34,001 bases of DNA, from assembly GCA_028281785.1 (NCBI GenBank), contig JANQJG010000051.1, forward strand, positions 1 through 34,001, written 5' to 3'. Every line of letters starts with the position of its first letter. The stretch's first letter is position 1. This document shows, piece by piece, positions 7,490-14,622 of the stretch. Below the pieces are notes generated by a model, which saw nothing but the letters and a program-made list of their open reading frames with translations, was not told the origin of the DNA and ran no database searches. This stretch comes from Rhodospirillales bacterium (GTDB lineage: Bacteria; Pseudomonadota; Alphaproteobacteria; Rhodospirillales; Shumkoniaceae). Made by a program: the position numbers and the translations under genes.

Positions 7490-8971
7490 TCAGTATTGAC
7501 CCACGCGCTCCACACCGGCGTCGCTGGTCGCCATGATGGCGTCGAAATGCTTCAGCACCAGCTCGGCCTTGAGGTCCTTCATCCCGGGATCGTCCCAGAG
7601 ATTGACGAACTCGCCGGGATCCTCCTGGAGGTCGAACAGCTCGCCCAGCCCCTCGCCATGATAAACGACCGTCTTGTAGCGGCCGTCGAAATACATCGTC
7701 GCATGGGTCGGGATGATCTGCCGGGTCGAGCCGAGGGCATCGTTGAATTCGCACACCACATGCGGCTTGTGGGTCTGGGGATCGGTAGCCCCCGTCAGCA
7801 GCCCCATGAGCGACTTGCCCTGCATGTTGCCGGGAATCTCGATTCCCGCGGCCTCCAGAACGGTCGGCGCCAAGTCGACGAGCTCGACCAGGGCTTCGCT
7901 GACCAACCCTTCCTTGAGCTTTCCGGGCCAGCAGAAGATGAGGGGAACGTGAACCAGCCCCTCCCAGAAACGCGAGCCTTTATAGAGCTGGCCATGGTCG
8001 CCCAGGGTCTCGCCATGGTCGCTGTGAAAGATGATCAGCGTGTTGTCGAGCTGACCCGTCGCCTCTAGCCCATCGACCAAACGGCCGAACTGGTCGTCGA
8101 TCAGCTCCACCATGGCGTAGTAGGCGGCCTTGACCTCGCGGCCGTTGAATTCCGAGGGCGGCCTTGCCGCGAGCTCGATAAACCCTTCGCCGGTTCCTTC
8201 TCTTGGGTTCGTCCCGTGCGGGTTGCCGGGCTCAACCGCCTGCTGGCAGATGTCGCGGAACATCCGTTGCCGCTCCACATCGCTTTCCTGGTAGAGCGGC
8301 GGCGCCAAAGTCTCGGGATCGTAGCGGGACAGGTATTCGGGCGGCGGATCGAACGGCGGGTGCGGATCGAAGGGATTGATGCTCAGCATCCAGGGGCCGT
8401 CGCGTTTCTCCTCGATGAAGCGAAGCGCAACCTCGGTGCACCATGTGGTCTGGTGGAGCTCCGCCGGCACGCCCGCGGCGCAGAACCCCTTGAGGTTTTC
8501 GTAAAGCTTGTGCGGATCGATGCCCTTCTCATTGACGAGCCACTGAAAGTAGGCGTGATGCTCCGGATCGAGATTGGGCATGGGGTGGTGCGACCAGGCG
8601 AACAGCCGATAGCCGTCATCCGTTCGCCGTTCATGCCCCTGAGCACGGGCCAGATGCAGCTTACCAATAAGCCCGCAGTCGTAGCCGGCCTCGGCCAGGA
8701 TTTTAGTCACCAGCTTTTCGTGCGACGGGAAGTAAGCATTGCCGTTGCGATGAACGTGGTGGCTGGCCGGATATCGCCCGGTCAGGAAGGTCGCGCGGCT
8801 GGGCGTACAGATCGGGCTTTGGCAATAGGCGCGCGTGAAGGCAACGCCGCGTCCGATCAACTTGTCCAGGTTCGGGGTCCGAACCTGGGGATAGCCGAGG
8901 GCGCGGATCGTGTCATAGCGCTGTTGATCGGTACAGTACCAAAGGATGTTCGGGCGGTCGGTGGCGGTCAA
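7490..8971 (-). CDS. Type I sulfatase, tandem paralogue A
   Basis: The 493-residue sulfatase begins at a TTG preceded by GGGGAGG, and no in-frame ATG precedes the conserved RPNILWYCTD strand. The maturation motif is C55-T-P-S-R59 then ATFLTGRYPA. The first metal pair is D15-Q16 and the second site is SDHGE. A C-terminal subdomain ends LFDLQEDPGEFVNLWDDP. The block LHQTTWCTE with RDGPW and FDPHPP is shared almost word for word with the neighbouring 9003-10469 protein, so the two are a tandem duplication. It has no signal peptide. It lies 31 bases downstream of that paralogue on the same strand and is probably co-transcribed with it. The substrate is unknown, and a phosphonate-monoesterase-like activity cannot be excluded. 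Confidence 0.93.
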   Translation of the reverse strand: MTATDRPNILWYCTDQQRYDTIRALGYPQVRTPNLDKLIGRGVAFTRAYCQSPICTPSRATFLTGRYPASHHVHRNGNAYFPSHEKLVTKILAEAGYDCGLIGKLHLARAQGHERRTDDGYRLFAWSHHPMPNLDPEHHAYFQWLVNEKGIDPHKLYENLKGFCAAGVPAELHQTTWCTEVALRFIEEKRDGPWMLSINPFDPHPPFDPPPEYLSRYDPETLAPPLYQESDVERQRMFRDICQQAVEPGNPHGTNPREGTGEGFIELAARPPSEFNGREVKAAYYAMVELIDDQFGRLVDGLEATGQLDNTLIIFHSDHGETLGDHGQLYKGSRFWEGLVHVPLIFCWPGKLKEGLVSEALVELVDLAPTVLEAAGIEIPGNMQGKSLMGLLTGATDPQTHKPHVVCEFNDALGSTRQIIPTHATMYFDGRYKTVVYHGEGLGELFDLQEDPGEFVNLWDDPGMKDLKAELVLKHFDAIMATSDAGVERVGQY

Positions 8972-9002
8972 ACTTCAGGTCCTCCCCTGTTTCTGTTGCT
9001 CG

Positions 9003-10469
9003 TCAATAGGCAGCGGCCCGCGGGACACCGGCGCCGACCGTCGCCATCATGGCATCGAAATGCCTGCGGAGAAGGTCGGCGCGGAGTTCCCGACTCGCGG
9101 GGTCGTCCCACAAATCATCGAACTCTTCGGGATCGGCCTGGAGATCATAGAGCTCACCGAGGTCCGTTCCGTGATAGACCGCGATCTTGTGGCGGCCGTC
9201 GCAATACATGCTGCCATGCGACGCCTCCCTGACCGGCGTGGTGCCCAATGAGTCATGGTATTCGCAGACCACATGGGGTTTGTGGAAGCTGGGATCGGCG
9301 TTGCCTTTGAGGATGCCGGTCAACGGCTTGCCCTGCATGGCGGGTGTTGGCGCCAGCCCGGCCACATCGAGCAGGGTCGGCGCGATGTCCACCAATTCGA
9401 CCAACGCGTCGCTGACGAGACCCTTCTGACAGGCCTTCGGCCAGGAGAAGATCAACGGGACCCGCACAAGTCCCTCATAGAAACGGCAACCGAGATACAT
9501 CAGCCCGTGGTCGCCCATCAGGCTGCCATGGTCGCTGTGGAAGATGATCAGCGTGTTCTCAAGCTGCCCCGTTTCCGCCAGGACATCGACTATTCGGCCG
9601 AGCTGGGCGTCGATCAACGTGATCATGCCGTAGTAGCCGGCGCGGAGGATACGGCTGTCGTAGTCGCGTGGAGGCTGAATCGCCATCCGCTCCCAGGGCA
9701 CATCCTCCTCACCGCATCCCTCGCCGAGGGGGTTTCCGACTTGTGGCGAATGCTGCTGGATGCGCCTGAACTTCTCTTGGCGGACCGAGTCACTGTCCCG
9801 AAACAGCGCGTGTGGAAGGGACCCGGAATCGTACCGTTCGAGATACTCCGCCGGCGGGTCGCAAGGCGGGTGGGGATCGAAGCAGTTGATGTTGAACAGC
9901 CACGGTCCGTCCCGCCGCTGGGTGATGAAGCGGATGGCCATTTCCGTACACCAGGTGGTCTGGTGGAGTTCGGTGGGCACCCCCGGGCCGCAATAACTCC
10001 GGATTGATGCGTAGAGCTCCCTCGGGTCGACCCGCTTCTCGGCCCTCAGCCAGTCCGTGTACGCGTGATTGCTCAGATTGGGATAGGGATGATGGCTCCA
10101 ATGAAACACGCGGAAACCGTCATCCAGGCGCGCTTCGGTCGGTTGTGCGCAGGAGAGATGGAACTTGCCGGCCATCCCGCAATCATAACCGGCCCGGGCC
10201 AGCAGCTTCGTAACCAGGACCTCCTGAGAGGGAAAGTACGCATTGCCGTTCCGAAGAACCTGATGCGCCGCCGGATAGCGCCCGGTCAGAAAGCTTGCCC
10301 GGCTGGGTGTGCAGACCGGGCTCTGGGTATAGGCCCGCGTGAAGGCCACGCCGCCATCCACCAGGCGGTCCAGCACCGGCGTCTGAATGTTGGGATTGCC
10401 CAGGCGCGCGATCGTGTCATATCGCTGGTGGTCGGTGCAGACCCATAGGATGTTCGGCCGAGTCGGCAT
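9003..10469 (-). CDS. Type I sulfatase, tandem paralogue B
   Basis: The 488-residue sulfatase starts RPNILWVCTDHQRYD and carries C53-T-P-S-R57 then ASFLTGRYPA. Metal-site markers are D13-H14 and SDHGS. The central block (LHQTTWCTE, RDGPW, FDPHPP) and the C-terminus (LYDLQADPEEFDDLWDDP) are close to those of the gene immediately downstream, indicating duplication followed by divergence, because surface loops and the SDHG-E/S position differ. Start context is weak (TAGGCGAT upstream), but the start lies only 8 bases after the stop of the preceding sulfatase gene (10478-11968), so translational coupling is plausible. No export signal is visible. It is the middle gene of a three-sulfatase minus-strand operon (11968 down to 7490). 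Confidence 0.93.
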   Translation of the reverse strand: MPTRPNILWVCTDHQRYDTIARLGNPNIQTPVLDRLVDGGVAFTRAYTQSPVCTPSRASFLTGRYPAAHQVLRNGNAYFPSQEVLVTKLLARAGYDCGMAGKFHLSCAQPTEARLDDGFRVFHWSHHPYPNLSNHAYTDWLRAEKRVDPRELYASIRSYCGPGVPTELHQTTWCTEMAIRFITQRRDGPWLFNINCFDPHPPCDPPAEYLERYDSGSLPHALFRDSDSVRQEKFRRIQQHSPQVGNPLGEGCGEEDVPWERMAIQPPRDYDSRILRAGYYGMITLIDAQLGRIVDVLAETGQLENTLIIFHSDHGSLMGDHGLMYLGCRFYEGLVRVPLIFSWPKACQKGLVSDALVELVDIAPTLLDVAGLAPTPAMQGKPLTGILKGNADPSFHKPHVVCEYHDSLGTTPVREASHGSMYCDGRHKIAVYHGTDLGELYDLQADPEEFDDLWDDPASRELRADLLRRHFDAMMATVGAGVPRAAAY

Positions 10470-10477
10470 CGGATCGC

Positions 10478-11968
10478 CTATTCGGCGACGGCTTCGGTGG
10501 GCTGAAGATCCGGCTCGACACCCGGTGGCGGGGTAATCACGAGGGTGCCTTCGCGCATGATCTTCTCCTTCCCGCCCCAGAAATCGATCTTGCAGCGTTG
10601 ATCCAGCTTGGCGCGCCGATCCACCTCCTCGGGATTGCAGATATTCCGGAGCTTCCCTTCGAGCTCCGCCGCCTTTTCCCGTCCCGTCCCAGCCTCGACG
10701 AGATCCCGGGTCTCGTGAGGGTCGGCGGCCAGATCGAAGAGCTGGGACGGCATGCCGACATGGTAGATCAGCTTGAGATCCCCTTCGCGCAACATGAAAC
10801 CGCCGCTTTTGGATCCTGCGGCGTGATATTCGGCAAATCCGATCCGCTCCCGGCGCTCCCCCCGGATCGCGGGCCAGAGCGAGAGCCCAGGCAGGTCGGC
10901 ATCCTCGGGCGCCGGCTCGACGCCGCAGGCCTCGAGGATCGTCGGAAACAAATCGACATGGGACACGATCTCGTCCACTTCGCGACCTCGCGGCACGCCG
11001 GGCCCGGAGAGCAGCATCGGGACATCGACGGAGCCCTCATAGAGGCAGGATTTTCCGAAAAGCCCGTGCGCGCCGACCAACTCGCCATGGTCGCTGCTGT
11101 ACATCACCCGCGTGGAGTCCAGGAGCCCGAGTTCCTCGGCCACCGCCATCACCTCGCCGATCTGCTCGTCGACATGGGTGATCAGGCCGCAATAGCCGGC
11201 GGCGATCGTTTGCAGCACCGCCGGGTCCGTCATCTCGCGCGTGTCCATGATCGCCCGCAGATGCTCGACCGCGGGATGGCGGGGACACTCCCCGGGCAGA
11301 AACTGCGGGGGCAACGGCATTTGGTCCGGCGGATAGAGATCGAACAGCCGCTCCGGGACCTGAAAAGCGGGATGGGGACTCGGATAGGATACGAGCAGAA
11401 CCCAAGGCCGATCCTGCCCCTGGCCGTGTTCTCTGAGCCATTGAATGGCGCGGGCCGTGATCTTCCGATCAAATTCCTGGTAATGCGTTTCGCCGGGATG
11501 GGACTTCTTGGTGTAGAGTTCCCACTGGCCGGTCGCCCGCGGCTCGTCGTCATAGCCCCGCAGCATCATGTGGACGCCGCCACGGCCATCCAGGATATGC
11601 ATGGGCAACAGTTCTTCGGTGAAGCCGTTGTCGTCCTCGCTCCTGCGGAAATGCAGCTTGCCCACCGAGGTCACCATGTGGCCCTGGTCGCGCAGCCGCC
11701 GCATCCAGCTGGGCACGCGGCCGTCATAAACGATGCCATTGTCCCAATAGCCGGTCTGATGCGGGAAGCGGCCGGTGGTCAGCGCGGCCCGCGACGGGCA
11801 GCACAAGGGACTCCCGCAATAGGCGTTGGTGAAGCGAACGCCGTTGGCGGCGATCCGGTCGAGGGTCGGCGTGTGGATCCGAGGATGACCGGCTGCCCCC
11901 AGGAAGGCCGCGTTGTGATTGTCCGAGAGGAAGAAGATCAGATTGGCGGGCTCGGTCGAATTAGTCAT
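10478..11968 (-). CDS. Type I sulfatase, first gene of the three-gene sulfatase operon
   Basis: The 496-residue sulfatase has a GGGAGG ribosome site. The maturation motif is C56-C-P-S-R60, and the extra Cys57 beside the formylglycine residue is also seen in some other sulfatases. Other markers are SDNH at 15-18 and SSDHGE at the C-terminal metal site, followed by LVGAHGLFGKSCLYE. The C-terminal tail (CNPEEVDRRAKLDQ... then FWGGKE... and TPPPGVEP) resembles the tail of the divergent 12216-13670 protein and not those of the other three sulfatases, so these two are a second paralogous pair. It has no signal peptide. It shares a 247-base divergent promoter region with that paralogue, suggesting joint control. 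Confidence 0.93.
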   Translation of the reverse strand: MTNSTEPANLIFFLSDNHNAAFLGAAGHPRIHTPTLDRIAANGVRFTNAYCGSPLCCPSRAALTTGRFPHQTGYWDNGIVYDGRVPSWMRRLRDQGHMVTSVGKLHFRRSEDDNGFTEELLPMHILDGRGGVHMMLRGYDDEPRATGQWELYTKKSHPGETHYQEFDRKITARAIQWLREHGQGQDRPWVLLVSYPSPHPAFQVPERLFDLYPPDQMPLPPQFLPGECPRHPAVEHLRAIMDTREMTDPAVLQTIAAGYCGLITHVDEQIGEVMAVAEELGLLDSTRVMYSSDHGELVGAHGLFGKSCLYEGSVDVPMLLSGPGVPRGREVDEIVSHVDLFPTILEACGVEPAPEDADLPGLSLWPAIRGERRERIGFAEYHAAGSKSGGFMLREGDLKLIYHVGMPSQLFDLAADPHETRDLVEAGTGREKAAELEGKLRNICNPEEVDRRAKLDQRCKIDFWGGKEKIMREGTLVITPPPGVEPDLQPTEAVAE

Positions 11969-12215
11969 GCGGCCTCCCTGCGTATATTATCAACTTACAC
12001 GCGAGTAATTTTCTATTGTTCTGATACGCATAATGGACCGGGGAAGGTTCGCGCCGCAACCGGAGATTTCAGCCTCGCAGCTTCCAAGAAAAGGCTTTAC
12101 ATTGGCAATGCTGTACGTTGGTAACGCTGTCGTGCCGAGTTTGAAATAACAGTAGAACCTTCTTCGCCCGCCGCAGCTTTCCGTCCGGGAGGCGCCCACA
12201 TCCAGGGAGAAAGAA
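11969..12215. promoter_or_regulatory. Divergent promoter region of the sulfatase genes
   Basis: These 247 bases separate two divergent sulfatase genes and contain an AT-rich left half. An inverted heptamer TGCGTAT (11979-11985) / ATACGCA (12024-12030) lies just upstream of the minus-strand operon. A direct repeat lies in the right half (12102-12130). The ribosome site of the plus-strand gene (AGGGAGAAAG) is at the end. Promoter hexamers are not clear enough to assign. Confidence 0.5.
12102..12130 (+). repeat. Tandem 13-base direct repeat, candidate operator
   Basis: TTGGCAATGCTGT (12102-12114) is repeated as TTGGTAACGCTGT (12118-12130), with two transitions and a 16-base offset, about 1.5 helical turns. 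It sits about 90 bases before the plus-strand sulfatase. Such paired half-sites often bind a dimeric regulator, but the regulator is unknown. Confidence 0.45.
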
Positions 12216-13670
12216 ATGGAGCCCCAGAATCTGCTCTTCATCCTGTCCGACGAACACACGCGGGACATCTCTGGCTGCTATGGCGATCCCGTCGTCAAGA
12301 CGCCCAATATCGACAGGCTGGCTCAGAAGGGAACGATCTTCACCAACGCCTATACCAACTGCCCGATCTGCGTGCCGGCGCGGGCCAGCCTCGCCACCGG
12401 GCGCTACGTGCATCAAATCGGCTGCTGGGACAATGCCTTCCCTTATACGGGTGAGCCCCGCGGCTGGGGGCACCGCCTGATCGAAAACGGACATCACGTA
12501 ACCGCCATCGGCAAGCTGCATATGCGGAGCAAGGACGACCCCAACGGCCACAACGACGAGATCGATACACTGCATGTGCTGGAGGGGTTGGGCGATCTCG
12601 CCGGCAGCATTCGGCGGGAGCTCCGCGAGCGCGGCAGCATCAAGGCGTTGGCACGGGAGGCCGGGGTCGGCGAGTCGACCTACAGCCAATACGATTCGCG
12701 CATCGCTTCCGAGGCCTGCGACTGGTTACGCAACGCGGCGTCGAATCGCGGCGATAAACCCTGGGTTCTGTTTGTCGGCTTCACCTTGCCCCACTTCCCG
12801 CTGATCGCGCCGCCGGATTTCTACAATCTTTACGAGCCGGAGGACATTCCCTGGCCGCGCCTTTATGGGCCGGAGGATCGACCCACCCACCCCGTGCTCA
12901 GGGAAATGACCCGCTGCATGGCCTACGACACCTATTTCGACGAGGAGAAAGTGCGGATCGCGCGCCAAGCCTATTACGGCATGACCTCATTCCTCGATCA
13001 CAACATCGGGCGGGTTCTCCAGGCGTTGGAAGAGAGCGGGCTGAGCGAGGACACGCGAATCATCTACACCTCCGACCATGGGGACAACCTCGGCAATCGC
13101 GGCATGTGGGGCAAATCCTGCATGTACGAGGAGTCGGCGGCGATCCCGATGATCGTGGCCGGGAACGGCGTCGGGGCCGGCGCTCGGATCGATACACCCG
13201 TATCCCTGGTCGATGCGTACCAGACGACTCTCGAGGGCGCGGGAGTCGCACTCACCGACGAGGAAGAACACGACATGCCGGGGCACTCGCTCTACCGCAT
13301 CGCGAGGGGGGAGACTCCCGACCGCACGGTGCTCAGCGAGTATCACGCGGCGGGGTCCTGCACGGCCATGTACATGATCCGGAACGGCCGCTGGAAGTAC
13401 GTCCACTATGTCGGCCATCCGCCGCAGCTCTTCGATATCGAGGCCGATCCCTACGAGGCCAACGATCTCGGGCAGAGCGCGGCGCATCGGGACATCATCG
13501 CCGAATGCGAGGCCAAATTGCGCGCGGTCGTCGATCCGGAGGAGGCCAACGAACGCGCCTTCCGCGACCAGGACGCGCTGATTCAATCCTTCGGCGGAGT
13601 AGACGCCGTGTTGAACCGCGGCGATTTCTGCCACACGCCGGCGCCGGGAGAGAAACCGGTGTTCGCCTAA
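12216..13670 (+). CDS. Type I sulfatase, divergent member
   Basis: The 484-residue sulfatase follows an AGGGAGAAAGAA ribosome site. It has SDEH at 11-14, the maturation motif C52-V-P-A-R56 (Ala in place of the usual Ser, allowed by the C-x-P-x-R core) and TSDHGD at the second metal site, followed by NLGNRGMWGKSCMYE. The segment after the metal site and the C-terminal extension (DPEEANERAFRDQ... TPAPGEKP) match the divergent neighbour at 10478-11968. No signal peptide is present. The oxidoreductase gene starts 35 bases downstream on the same strand, so the two probably form a sulfatase-dehydrogenase operon, the best clue that the desulfated product is a hydroxyacid. Confidence 0.93.
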   Translation: MEPQNLLFILSDEHTRDISGCYGDPVVKTPNIDRLAQKGTIFTNAYTNCPICVPARASLATGRYVHQIGCWDNAFPYTGEPRGWGHRLIENGHHVTAIGKLHMRSKDDPNGHNDEIDTLHVLEGLGDLAGSIRRELRERGSIKALAREAGVGESTYSQYDSRIASEACDWLRNAASNRGDKPWVLFVGFTLPHFPLIAPPDFYNLYEPEDIPWPRLYGPEDRPTHPVLREMTRCMAYDTYFDEEKVRIARQAYYGMTSFLDHNIGRVLQALEESGLSEDTRIIYTSDHGDNLGNRGMWGKSCMYEESAAIPMIVAGNGVGAGARIDTPVSLVDAYQTTLEGAGVALTDEEEHDMPGHSLYRIARGETPDRTVLSEYHAAGSCTAMYMIRNGRWKYVHYVGHPPQLFDIEADPYEANDLGQSAAHRDIIAECEAKLRAVVDPEEANERAFRDQDALIQSFGGVDAVLNRGDFCHTPAPGEKPVFA

Positions 13671-13705
13671 AGCCGAACACGACGATCTTAAGGAGGGGAA
13701 TCGCG

Positions 13706-14614
13706 GTGACGGACAAACCGAAAATCGGCTTCATCGGCGTTGGCCTCATGGGCCATGGCATGGGCAAAAACCTGCTGGAGAACGGCTATCCGCTGACGGT
13801 CCTGGCGCACCGCCGGCGGGAACGCATCGAGGACCTGAAACAGCGCGGCGCGCGGGAAGCGGCGACGCTGCCGGAAACCGTCGACGGCGCCGACATCATC
13901 ATCACCTGTCTGCCGAGTATCGAGTCGATCCATGGCGTGCTGGGCGGGGAGCAAGGTGTTGTCGCTCTCGCCCGGCCAGGCTCCACGGTCATCGACTGCT
14001 CGACGAGCGATCCCGACTTCACGGTAAAGCTTGGCGAGACGGCGGCCGAACGCGGCGTCAAGCTGTTGGACGCGCCTTTGCTCAGGGGGCCGCAGCAGGC
14101 CTGGGACGGCACGATGCAGATCATCGTCGGCGGCGAAAAGGCCGTCGCAGATGCCTGTTGGCCGGTTTTCGAGGCCATGGCGGACCGGATCGTCTATGCC
14201 GGCGCGCTGGGCAGCGCCCACGCCTACAAGCTGCTCAACAACGCCATCGCGCAGTGCAACGGCGCCATCATCAGCGAGGTTTTTACGGTGGCGGCGCAAC
14301 GCGGGCTCGATCTCGAGCTGTTCTACGAGATCATCTCGAAAACCGGGGCGTCGAGCATGCGTCTGAGCGATTCCGGCCCCCGTATCCTCAAGGGCGATCA
14401 CAGCACGGCCTTCGCGGTCGATACCGCGCTCAAGGACTTGCAGCTCTACACCAAGATGGCGGAGGCGACGGGCGCGCTTCACATCGCGGGCGACGCGGCA
14501 CGCGACCTTTTGCGCCTGGCCTCCGGCATGGGCCATGGAGAGGATCACACCACCGCCGTCACCGCGGCCTTGGCCAAGCTCTCGGGCGCCAAGCTCCCGG
14601 GTTCGAAGGGGTAG
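13706..14614 (+). CDS. Beta-hydroxyacid dehydrogenase family oxidoreductase (HIBADH/GarR/YihU type)
   Basis: The 302-residue NAD(P)-dependent enzyme is related to 3-hydroxyisobutyrate dehydrogenase, tartronate semialdehyde reductase and sulfolactaldehyde reductase. The Rossmann motif is GFIGVGLMG (8-16). The end of the second strand reads AHRRR (34-38), with basic residues that usually indicate NADP(H). The substrate loop is DAPLLRGPQQAWDGT (122-136), and catalytic K175 lies in YKLLNN (174-179). In place of the DAPVSGG loop of HIBADH, this loop places Arg127 where YihU has its sulfonate-binding Arg123, but YihU Ser178 is Ala182 here. The start is a GTG with a strong AGGAGGGG site (13691-13698); an open frame extending upstream to 13106 overlaps the sulfatase and is not coding. 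It converges with tctA, leaving 8 bases between stops. Confidence 0.9.
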   Translation: MTDKPKIGFIGVGLMGHGMGKNLLENGYPLTVLAHRRRERIEDLKQRGAREAATLPETVDGADIIITCLPSIESIHGVLGGEQGVVALARPGSTVIDCSTSDPDFTVKLGETAAERGVKLLDAPLLRGPQQAWDGTMQIIVGGEKAVADACWPVFEAMADRIVYAGALGSAHAYKLLNNAIAQCNGAIISEVFTVAAQRGLDLELFYEIISKTGASSMRLSDSGPRILKGDHSTAFAVDTALKDLQLYTKMAEATGALHIAGDAARDLLRLASGMGHGEDHTTAVTAALAKLSGAKLPGSKG

Positions 14615-14622
14615 TGCGCGCC

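Noticed and set aside
5995-7515. 506-codon minus-strand frame across the sulfatase/EamA gap
   Set aside because: It crosses the start of one real gene and lies antisense to another. Its composition (His/Gln/Arg-rich) is typical of a non-coding frame.
10598-12124. 508-codon open frame on the plus strand opposite a sulfatase
   Set aside because: It mirrors the sulfatase codons on the other strand, shows no recognisable motif and runs into the divergent promoter region.
13106-13705. 200-codon N-terminal extension of the oxidoreductase
   Set aside because: It overlaps the sulfatase in another frame. The GTG at 13706 has a strong AGGAGGGG site and starts the Rossmann fold.
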